A DNA stretch of 64,000 bases, taken from Aphis gossypii. Its lineage: Eukaryota; Arthropoda; Insecta; Hemiptera; Aphididae. The stretch is taken from the NCBI RefSeq assembly GCF_020184175.1, contig NC_065532.1:744001-808000 (forward strand), in the 5' to 3' direction. Positions 55,310 to 64,000 of this stretch are shown one piece after another; position 1 is the first letter of the stretch, and each line of letters begins with the position of its first letter. The notes below the pieces were generated by a model. It did no database searches, was not told the DNA's origin, and saw nothing but the letters and a program-made list of their open reading frames with translations. The position numbers and the translations under genes were made by a program.

Positions 55310-56853
55310 CTACTCTAACGTATCTTTTAATTTGTTTCTTAACATAATATAAACATCAATTATACTATAAGATTTATCAGGAATACAAATCACTTCTTCT
55401 GCTAGTATAATAGAACATAGTTCACTAATAGTTGGATCACATGTTACATTTGTTAAATTAATCAGTTCATTTTTACAAAGTTGTAATTCATTTTCTTGAA
55501 CAATATGTATAAAGTTGGTTGTATTAAATTCTTCAGGTGCTTCAAACGTTGTTATAGGTCTTCCATAACAACAGATACTATTTCTAGATTTTCTGATTCT
55601 GTGTACATTCCACTCTAGTGCCATTTCATTAAGTTCTTTCTGGAAAGTTTAACATAAGATGTTGATAAATAAATATTTAGTGTATATAATATAATATTAA
55701 CTTGTCTTATAGCTTATATGTATACATTACTACATAAGTGTATTACTTAAAGAAATTGTGTCCATTTAAAATGGATTTGAATATTTTGCACTTTGGTAAT
55801 TTTTTGCAATTAAACCTTAGGTAAGTAATTGAAGTAAAACGAGTAGTTTTTATTTTATACTTTTAAACTTTTTATAGAAAAAGAGAGATTCATTGTGTTA
55901 TTGATATTAATAAAATAATATTACTATACTAAATAATAAGTCAATTGTAATTATTATATCATACTGTTATTATACATATATATTATAATTATCACTTATC
56001 ATACTGGACATTTGAAAATAATGGGCAACTACATTTCTGTTTATTGTTCAAAGAATACAACTTATATTTAACCTGACGTTTTAAATAAATTATAGAAAGC
56101 CTTTATTTGCTAAGTTATAATTACTTGGATTTTTCCCATAAAACAATATCTGATCAAATTTTTATCAACAAATGATCCATCAAAGTATCCATCATCTTTT
56201 AATTGACAGAATAGGTCCATCCGAAATTGGGTAAAATGTTTTCGTAGAATACTCCACCATGATTCAATTCTTTGATTTGAAGGACTTGTACCGTATAAGT
56301 AAGATAGTCTTTGAGAAGTGTTATTTCTACGCAAAAACGTATGAAATTGCTCAATATTGACGGTTTTCTGTACCTCTATCAAATCTTAAAGTAATTGGAC
56401 ATCCACCTAATGTCTCTACTGTATTTAAATAAAAATGTCCTATGACTCTTGGGTCACTACAAGAAGGTGCTGCTTCTAACCAAACTATACATCTGGAAAA
56501 TCCATCAATACACCCACTTATAAAAATTCTATAAGGTTTTAACTTATCATAGCAATCTGTATGCCATGTATGGTTAGGGCCTGGGTTAAAGTACAATCGT
56601 CTCTTTAGTCTTTTACGACTTCTAATTTCCACACCATCAGGATCAATTATTTTTAAAATACTTCGTACAGTTTCTTGTTTAACTGCAAAACCATTACTGA
56701 TACATTTTCTAAACATCCACTTATAGCCATGAAGTTGATTTGAACCCTGAATACAAACTTCTAAATAACGACTTACAATATTTATGGGAGTATAGTCTAT
56801 GCGTCTAGACAAACCTAGTTCTTTTAATCGTCTTTTAAGTACGAAGACTTATC
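55310..56853 (-). pseudogene. integrase-type DDE transposase, two exons
   Basis: On the minus strand exon 1 (about 56853-56125) opens with LKRRLKELGLSRR, then WHTDCYDKLKPYRIFISGCID (first Asp), LRFDRGTEN (second Asp) and SNQRIESWWSILRKH (Glu), and ends KIQ at a GTAATTAT donor. A 485-nt intron (56124-55640) ends TTTCCAG. Exon 2 (55639-55310) continues in phase with MALEWNVHRIRKSR and YGRPITTFEAPEE. A single frame change lies at about 56365. I know this arrangement from widespread animal proteins with an rve-like core of the Ginger/IS3EU kind; the exact superfamily is uncertain. Upstream exons are likely. Confidence 0.65.
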
Positions 56854-57239
56854 TTATGTTATGTTTTAATGAAAAATTTGTAATTATTTCATTATAATTA
56901 AAACTCATACGGAAATAATTTTCTATTAGTGTACTTAAACTCATCATAAAACGAAAACTGAAAATGTACTATTAATATTCAACTATTGTCTATTCAAAAT
57001 CTCGACACTTTTTACTACTTGATTAAATACCACGTGCTATAACCGTGCAATCATGACAAAATTGTCATGCGTGCAATAAACAATTAACAATATTAATTTT
57101 ATATTATTATTAAACCTGAAAAGTCTCAATCATATTATAGCTGAAAACATAAACCATAATACCCATTTATCCAACTCGTATAGTTAAGGATCAATCGGGA
57201 AAGATAAATAACATAACCAAGGTCCAAGACATTTAAAAA
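56854..57239. other. non-coding stretch
   Basis: I found no inverted repeat closing the element here. Confidence 0.35.
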
Positions 57240-57420
57240 TTTTTACTCAAACCACCGAGTTTTTAATTCGAAATATTGAGTTGATAAATCAAAATGTCGA
57301 GGTGTAAATCAAAATTTGATTGCCAAGTCGGAATTTCGAATTTGGAAGTCAAATTTTTGAGTTTTTAATTCGAAATACTGAGTTGATAAATCGAAATGTT
57401 GAGTTGATAAGTCGAAATTG
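57240..57420 (+). repeat. degenerate short tandem repeat (GAGTTGATAAATCGAAAT-like)
   Basis: At least four variants of GAGTTGATAAATCGAAAT and TTTTTAATTCGAAATA alternate. No coding. Confidence 0.6.
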
Positions 57421-57695
57421 TTTTAAATATTTTTTTAAATGGCACTACTACGCTTCTGTAGGATGCTGCCCTGTTAGAGATATTTTGAGTGAGAATTCAG
57501 CATGCTTCCATCTAAAAAAGTTAGATAGGTTAAATAAATTTTATTATAAATATTTCACTTTAGTTAAATATATATTTATATTATTAATTACCTATCTTGC
57601 AGAGCACATTAGCAATTTTAGCACATTTATATATGTGCTATAGTCCAGTAATCTACAGCCGTATTCTCTACAGGTGTTTAACCGTTAATGAACAA

Positions 57696-57951
57696 TCATC
57701 CTTTTTTATATTTAAGGTGTTCTCTGCATCGGTTGGTATAGTTGGATCTGTTACCAAATCCATATTTTGTCTGTATAACAGATAGCAGTGCTCTATAAAA
57801 TAATAAAATATATATTTTTTTACTTTTTCGTAATATGTCATAAATTATTATAAACGCACCTTTTTCGTCTTTTTCGATACGGTTTCTTCTCCGGTTTCAC
57901 AGCTAACCTTTTCGATGTACCTTTTTTTGAAATGTTGTTTGCAATATTATC
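57696..57951 (-). CDS. possible two-exon gene for a small basic protein
   Basis: On the minus strand an exon at 57951-57860 follows an ATTATAG acceptor and ends at GTGCGT. The next exon, 57792-57696, follows TTTTATAG and joins in phase, ending in TGA. Together they give 62 residues with a basic run PEKKPYRKRRKR, then ALLSVIQTKYGFGNR, likely nuclear if real. An acidic exon (SDDEESVVVS) may lie upstream near 58075-58130, but its phase does not fit directly, so another exon would be needed. I recognise no family. Confidence 0.35.
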
Positions 57952-58659
57952 CTATAATTAAAATAGACGGTTTACAAAATCAATTTTTCATAAAAATTTT
58001 AATAATTTTTTTTTAAATAAGGTTTTTAATTAAACCAATTATATCTATTGTAATAAAAAAATGTTTTTTACTTTTTACTCGGACACTACAACCGACTCCT
58101 CGTCATCGCTTCTAAAGGTAGCAGGACTTTTTTTTTTTATTTAAAAAATTAATTAATTTTTAACCTAACACCACGACGTCAGAGGTCAACGATCTCACTA
58201 CGGCCGAGCCGTCAACGTAATATTATTTTGGTGATATCGCAGGATCGCGGAACACTACAATAACCGTTATTGCGTGGGATTCCGATATCAAGAACTTGTG
58301 ACCAGCGGTATCGTTGATGTTATTATTTATTATTTATTACTATATTTATAATAATTTGTATAGTGCACATCTGTTTGTGCCCTTTATTTATACTGTGTTT
58401 ATTAATGTCATATTTATGATATTATCATTATTATAGCTATTTCTGAAGAGACGTCTTCAGAATTGTCTTATTTAATATATGATATATTGTTAGAGTGTTA
58501 CGAATCAATTATTTATTATATACTATATTTTATTATACTATGTTTGGATCATCGTCATTTGCTCCCACACATCCGCGGTCGTCAGTAAACTTCTGCTAAC
58601 GTAAGTGCTGACGGCGCGACAGGTGGCGAATTAGACTATAAAAAATCATAAGCTCCATC

Positions 58660-58731
58660 ATGAATACAGCTAGTTCAATAGAAGCACTAGAAGCCAGTAT
58701 ATTTTTCAAGCATCTCCACGCTAACAGAAAT
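58660..58731 (+). CDS. possible first coding exon
   Basis: ATG 58660 gives 24 codons beginning MNTASSIEALEAS and ends exactly at a strong GTAAGTAC donor. No following exon was found in the next kilobase. The region 58150-58660 between this and the basic gene on the other strand is richer in G and C and contains GACGTCA, so a bidirectional promoter is possible. Weak evidence. Confidence 0.25.
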
Positions 58732-59289
58732 GTAAGTACTTATTAATACTATTACTTTACTACTATTAACTAGCTTTAAATTAAATATTTACTATTATCA
58801 TGTAGAATTTAAGTTTTATATTTGCATCGGTTGACTTTAATTTTCAACTATAAAAATGATTCCATCTAATAGAGTGGTTTAGGGAATGGTATTTTGTATA
58901 ATTTGCACCACAAATAGATACATCCCATAGCGCCCCGAATTTTTTTTTTTTTTTATTTTCAATAAATTATTGTTAATAACTCTAAAAACACTCTTATTTT
59001 ATACAAAATATTTTTTTTTTTTTTTTTTATCATAGTTTTCGAGATATTTGCTGTTGCCATATGGCAACGCTGGGCACTTATCCTACCTAGGTATTTTATA
59101 ACTTTTTTCTTTAAAATAATATAACTTGTATACAATTATAAATAAAATCAAACGCAGTAAAATTCAAGCATAATCTGTATATTTTTATAATTCTTTTTTA
59201 TTAGTAAGGAAATAAAGGTTGAGTATGTATAAAAAAATGTTCTTATAAACTTATAAAAACAAAAAATTGTATTATTTTATAAATATAAA
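58732..59289. other. non-coding stretch with a 16-bp palindrome
   Basis: GTTGCCATATGGCAAC at 59053-59068 is a perfect palindrome. Poly-T runs surround it. It may belong to the end region of the piggyBac copy. Confidence 0.4.
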
Positions 59290-60215
59290 TCTTCAATGGG
59301 AATGAAAAGGGTTAAAACAATTAATGCATAATCCAACAGAGCATTTTGAACACTTGTTCGTACAGTTTAGTTGCAATTTTTTCCGGCACATCTTCTTTTT
59401 TCTTCTGTATGTTGTACCAAGTGATCAGTTTATCAAACCGTAATGTATCTGAAATACGAGAGTGACGAACAAATGATTTTGATACGCGTCCTAATCTGGT
59501 GGAGCATTTGTATTTTCTAATAAATAAACATTTACTACCTCTCTTTTAAATTTTCAGTTGAGAAATTTTTGGTCTCCCTGTTTTATTGTATAAAACCCAA
59601 CTGTTTTGCATTGCTACAATCAAACATCCATGTCACGAGAGGCCAATACCATTTTTTTCCACGAACTCCAATGCGGTAACATCCAAGATTTTGATCCATT
59701 TGGTCAGTACCTCCCAGTGGTTATATTTTTGCAATGAGGGTTAGTCTTTGAACCAATATATTTTTTTTTTTTTTGTTGAGAATACCTTTTTACATGGCTT
59801 ATTTCTTTTGTACCACATGAGGTCGATATCATTGTTACCACAGCATTGTCCTCCATCGAACATACAAAAGACCATTACTTTTATCCATGGCTGTTTCAAA
59901 GTATCCGCGTTCTTTTTTTGCAAAATAATTTTTATTTTGTAAAGGACAGTCTTTTTGAATCTATTTTCACGTATGGGTCGATGGTTCCTATTTGCTGAGT
60001 ATCCACAATATTTTAAAAAGAATGGAGATTTTTACGGATAATAAATTGTCCAGTAAAAAGAATAAATTAATTGCCTCTTTCTTCGGAAATTTCATCATAT
60101 AAGAACTAATACGGGACTTGCAGCTTTACCAAATAATTGTTCGTAAACAGTGTTAGATTTTGGGCTTTTGCCTTGATAAAGTTTAAAATTGACTAAATAC
60201 CCATTGTAACGTCAC
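59290..60215 (-). pseudogene. piggyBac-family transposase remnant
   Basis: Minus-strand pieces in changing frames give GYLVNFKLYQGKSPKS, LFGKAASPVLVL, ALNLFFLLDNLL-like text, KERGYFETAMDKSNG, NAVVTMISTSCGTK, GGTDQMDQNLGCYRIGVRGK and WYWPLVTWMFD, then FKREVVNVYLLEN. This is the order of the piggyBac core and its C-terminal part, with the Asp in GGTDQMDQ equivalent to the family motif. At least four frame breaks exist. The N-terminal part and TTAA ends were not found. Confidence 0.7.
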
Positions 60216-60740
60216 AGTATATTTTTTGCAACACCAATTATTATAGTATAAACATACCTATACCCATATTGCCACTAATGAGACGTACCTTATTTATATA
60301 TTATTATGATTATCGCGCGCTAATGCAGAAATGACCGCAGTATTATGCAATTAATGTTCCCCGTCCCCCCCCCTCCCCCCCTTCACCATGCAGTGTTCGT
60401 CGCCGACGTGCCGCGGTTGTCCGCCGCCCGTCGCCTCCAGCGCTTTCGTCGCGTCCGCCGGTACGGCCCGCAGGCAATTATACCATACACCCCGAAATAT
60501 TGTAAAGTCCCGTAATATACCTACCCTGACCTTCCCCACTACGACATCAATTGGACAACACCGACCAGCGACGGACGCCGTCGGCAGCCGTCGTCACTCA
60601 ATTTTTCTGACTGAACCAGACATCACGTCTCAGTGTTTTACCGTTGTTCTTTTTCTTGGCTCGCTCAACCTCGTGGTCGAACGTCCGACCGAATAAACAA
60701 AGTCTTGTTTATTGTATTATTTTTTCATCTACATCAACGC
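60216..60740. other. GC-rich segment before the LTR
   Basis: A C-run (about 60365-60380), then a Cys/Pro-rich open frame (60388-60696, plus) without known motifs, and an AATAAA at 60691. It may be part of a longer LTR or a separate one. Confidence 0.3.
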
Positions 60741-61543
60741 TGTAACGTCCGCCATGAGGGGCTAAAAACACCAACGCGGGCCCGATGTGGGCGAAGCCGC
60801 CGTCCTACCAATGATTGACGCGGTGGGCAATGTCGACCACGTGTATGTGTGTCAACGGTCACCCGACCAGCCTACCACAGCCGTCGGTCAATCACCTCAG
60901 CAACTCCAGTCATCAGCGTGGAGGCCACGTCAATGCGTAATATATCTCTCCGAAAATCCATGTTTCCCCCAAACCCTTATTATATTATTCTCTCATATGC
61001 ATATTATTTAATAGGCATGTTTTCTTTTTCTTTTCTCTCTCCCGTATTCCCGTCCTTAGCGATATGCCGGACGGTAACCCAACGGTCGGCGAGGTAACAT
61101 ATAAAAATCATCTTTACATTCCGTCGAACCTCGCGGGCCGATCCGAAGATTCGTTGTTTCCTCATATTATATTATTCCTAATGTTTGCCATGTGCCTCCG
61201 TAATTATACTAAAACAGTATGCTCTCTTTATTATCAAACTATTGTAATTCTGTGTGCGAGAGCCACATTAAATTATTAATTCAATTGTGTTAAACATGAA
61301 AGTAAATATACCCACGTGATCACCCTGATATTCTGTATTCTCATTATTTATTAATATTATATTTTTTTTTCCCCTTTAAATAACTCTTTGACGTTCATTC
61401 GTCACTGGTGTGTATCAAAGCCTGTGAGTTCCATCGACTTGGCCCTTGGGTCATCACGCGGTGCGGCTCACAGGTCGTGAGTAAAGTGTTCCCCTTTACT
61501 CATGGGTGGTTTATTGGGACCGTAAAAATCCCGTACTCTCACA
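60741..61543 (+). repeat. 5' LTR of a 412/mdg1-like Gypsy element
   Basis: The 3' border CTCTCACA at 61543 is fixed by the primer site two bases on. The 5' border, TGTAACGTCCGCC at 60741, is a guess from the TG rule. It holds a TATA-like CATATAAAAATC near 61097. Its partner lies outside the window. Confidence 0.5.
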
Positions 61544-61545
61544 TA

Positions 61546-61562
61546 TGGCGACCGTGACAGGA
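61546..61562 (+). promoter_or_regulatory. primer-binding site, tRNA-Arg type
   Basis: TGGCGACCGTGACAGGA is the tRNA-Arg primer site known from the Drosophila 412/mdg1 group of Gypsy elements. It is the anchor for calling this region a retrotransposon 5' end. Confidence 0.8.
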
Positions 61563-63943
61563 CACGAGGTCCAAATCCCCTTGTAACTAATAACGTATTT
61601 TTTTTTTTTTTCTTCTCTCTATAAACTCTCTTAAAATTAAAATTCTCGCTCTTAAAAACTTAAAATATCAAAATCTCGTTAAAAAATGGCAAAATTCTTA
61701 TATAAATAACTTAATAATTAACAATTAATGTATGGCACACACATGGCAATTTTCATCTATCTCAATCCTCAAATCTAAAAGTCTCCTGTCATAAGTAAAC
61801 ATCTTAAATCAATCTCTCATGTCCCTCTTAGCAACCTTTTCCCCAAACCCACATTTTTTAATTAAAACAAATTTTTTTTCTTTCTCTATATTTCTCTTGT
61901 GCGAGAGGCAATATCAAATTAAAATTCTCACTTTACCTTTGGTAACAAAAAAAAATATATTGTAACAAATTAAAATGCAGCATGATGCCCTACCAAGGTA
62001 AAATTAAATTATTATTTTTATTATGTGTCCCCCATACACAATTGTTATCCACATGCATTTACAGAAATTGTTCCTGCTGGTGTGTGCTGGTCCCGGATGC
62101 GGCAGAGGCGCGTTTGTCGGTGACGGGCTTGGCGGATAGCGGGCATCGAAGTTCGCGACACTGCAACGACCCGTCTATCTCCCTTTGGTATGATCTAATA
62201 TTTTTCCCCTTGTAAAACCCCCTGCCTGTTATGTTCCTAGACCCGTTTTCCCTCCCAGGGCATAACCCTGTTAGGTTCATTTCTGTTTAGGGCGCGATAA
62301 CTCTTGTCTTTTCCCCCAGACCACATGGTCAATTTTATATTATTATTTCTATATTGTGTCAAGACCTCATGGCCAAAAGTATATTAACTTAAATCTGTTG
62401 GTGTCATGCGTGAAACCACATTATTATTATAAATTAAATTAAATATATTTCCTTGGTAGGCACATAAAAAATCCACTATTGAAAACTTATTATAAATTAA
62501 ATGTCTTATTCTTTATTAAAATAATAAATTAAAAATTAATACAAAAAAAAAAAAAAATCTAACTATTCTTTTCTCTTGCAAAAAGCTCATTAAAATTAAA
62601 TTATCAAAAATATTAAGTTGTTTCCTCTCTATTAAATTGTTACTTTATCAAAAAATCATTAAGTTATTTCCCTACAAAAATTATTATGTTGCTTTCCACT
62701 GTATAAATTAAATATTAAACTGTTACCTTAATTAAGTGCCTTAAAAATATTAAGATGTTTCCCTCTAAATTATTAAAGTGCTTCCCTATTATGATCAATA
62801 AAATTTTCCCCTGTAATGTTCACTATTACTACTACTATCTATTATTATTGTGTAAAACGACTGACGTGTTGCTAGGTAGTCTAAAGGCTCGGTAGCTCGG
62901 TCCTGCTTAGGGCCCCATTATATTACATATTACAGATTATAAATTAAATCTATTCCTTTTTGACGTCTTAAGGTTTATATTCATATTAAACTTTATTATT
63001 ATTATCTGTCTTAGGACATTTGGTTAACTTTTATATTGAAAATTAATATTCCTTTAGTATAAACCTGTTATAATTAATTATTATTTTGTTAAATTAAAAT
63101 GATTTTCCCCTATATTATTTACCTTGTAGTATAACAATCTATATTACATTTTTATTATTATATTAAATTACTCTTTCTTGTACGCTTAGTGCACCACTAT
63201 TTAAATATTCTCTTATTAGTATCATCATTTCACGGTTACTGTGATCACGTTTAAATTAATTATCACTTTTAGTATTACTATTATATTCTTATTATATTCT
63301 TATGGTGCTACGCATAAGGAGGTTTATTGTATAGTATTATTTTAGTACTTGGACCAGTATATCACCTTATTGTTTAGCAACAATTTTTTCATTTTATAAT
63401 TACTTTAATATAACTATTTAATATTTTCCCATATTTCCCTCTACTTTTGTTACACTTTAAATTAATATTATTTAAAAATTTATTATTATTTTATTAAGTC
63501 ACCTTTACTTTGGTTTCTTGATATTTTATTATCAGTATATTATTTTATTAATTCAATCTCCTAAAAGGTTCGGTTAACTATTAAACAACTCTAAAAAATT
63601 ATCATTATAAATATTTCAAACATTTCCCAATTCTATTACTTTAAGTATTATAAATATTTTTTTTTTGTTGTGCTCTGCCCAATAAGTAGCCGGTTCTTAA
63701 ACAACGTCCCCAATATGAACACTCTGGTATTTATTCGTGGAATGATCCATGCATAGCGCTGGTCAACGCCGTACCAAACAGCCTGATAGGTTTCAACCCC
63801 TCCAATTACTAACCCCCCCATATCCCTTTTTACTCCTGCCACTGATTTTGATCTCACCATGTCCGTTACTGAAGAGACCAATCAATCCTTGTAGTAGAAA
63901 CCCCCCCCTCTCTTTAGAGTCACTAGCTCAATTAGTAGCCACC
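61563..63943 (+). other. 2.4-kb leader between primer site and gag
   Basis: AT-rich with pyrimidine runs and no long open frame. It contains a repeated motif block at 62611-62790. Such a long leader is unusual but has a parallel in the gypsy insulator position. Confidence 0.45.
62611..62790 (+). repeat. degenerate array of ATTAAGTTGTTTCCCT
   Basis: About eight variants occur near 62612, 62637, 62659, 62683, 62715, 62733, 62749 and 62773, at 16-32 bp spacing, with unrelated linkers between. Confidence 0.55.
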
Positions 63944-64000
63944 ATGTCTGATACGTTCAACACTCAGTTAGACAATATCTCCCGGAAGTCGCGCGCGACT
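63944..64000 (+). CDS. start of gag, truncated by the window
   Basis: GCCACCATG is an ideal start context, and the next 19 codons (MSDTFNTQLDN to the edge) are open. Position, 2.4 kb after the primer site, fits gag. No domain is visible in so few residues. Confidence 0.45.
   Translation, partial: MSDTFNTQLDNISRKSRAT

Noticed and set aside
55310..56853. retroviral-type integrase of an LTR element
   Set aside because: No reverse transcriptase, LTR or primer site is nearby, it is spliced, and its motifs fit DNA-transposon relatives.
58637..58644. TATA-like TATAAAAA before ATG 58660
   Set aside because: It is only 16 nt from the ATG, too close to direct a start site upstream of it.
60388..60696. 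Cys/Pro-rich open frame
   Set aside because: GC-rich non-coding DNA before an LTR gives such frames easily; no recognisable motif.

Overview
The window looks like a repeat-rich, AT-rich stretch of an insect nuclear genome, most likely a sap-sucking hemipteran such as an aphid. This rests on the spliced genes with short introns, the mix of transposon families (BEL/Pao, Gypsy, pogo, hAT, Helitron, piggyBac, Mutator/YqaJ, THAP) and the general look of the repeats. It is inference, not a database match. I can name no conserved host gene. Almost every recognisable protein belongs to a mobile element, and most are broken by frameshifts, several of them in long A or T runs, so some breaks could be assembly errors. 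One 100-N assembly gap lies at 50111-50210.

Layout, 0-14 kb: three elements are nested. A pogo-like DNA transposon (998-4827, 24-bp inverted repeats, TA duplication) sits inside the pol of a BEL/Pao retrotransposon (1-9112, reading on the minus strand, long LTR 7975-9112). That element in turn sits inside the integrase of a Gypsy retrotransposon (9113-13714, minus strand). The BEL LTR carries an unusual nine-copy array of a GGCGATTNGCGC-like motif.

14-31 kb: mostly non-coding AT-rich DNA holding LTR-like or GC-richer blocks, a decayed copy of an unnamed protein family (19.3-20.2 kb), a THAP-finger pseudogene (21.8-22.7 kb), small inverted-repeat elements, a nearly intact hAT transposon (23796-26537), a spliced and broken gene with a ubiquitin-protease-like fold (28-29.5 kb), and an internally deleted hAT with a perfect 8-bp target duplication (29757-30918).

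31-42 kb: two 1.27-kb arms form a large inverted repeat (31459-32730 and 38930-40183) around 6.2 kb. That loop contains two possible small spliced genes, a 5S-rRNA-derived repeat and a hAT-type MITE. A second MITE with a perfect duplication is at 41784-42043.

42.4-49.6 kb: a large decayed Helitron. In order it codes for a basic region with 21-residue repeats, a DUF6570-like region, a HUH/two-tyrosine Rep, a PIF1-type helicase, an endonuclease/exonuclease/phosphatase domain and a ubiquitin-specific-protease-like domain (Cys box, zinc ribbon and His box all visible). The endonuclease and protease lie in one reading frame. This is the most interesting object here.

50-57 kb: a solo-LTR-like block, then a Mutator-like/YqaJ nuclease gene and a HECT-like fragment on the plus strand, facing an integrase-type DDE transposase on the minus strand. 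57-64 kb: a possible small basic two-exon gene, a piggyBac transposase remnant, and the start of a 412/mdg1-like Gypsy element (LTR, tRNA-Arg primer site, 2.4-kb leader, first gag codons) that runs off the window.
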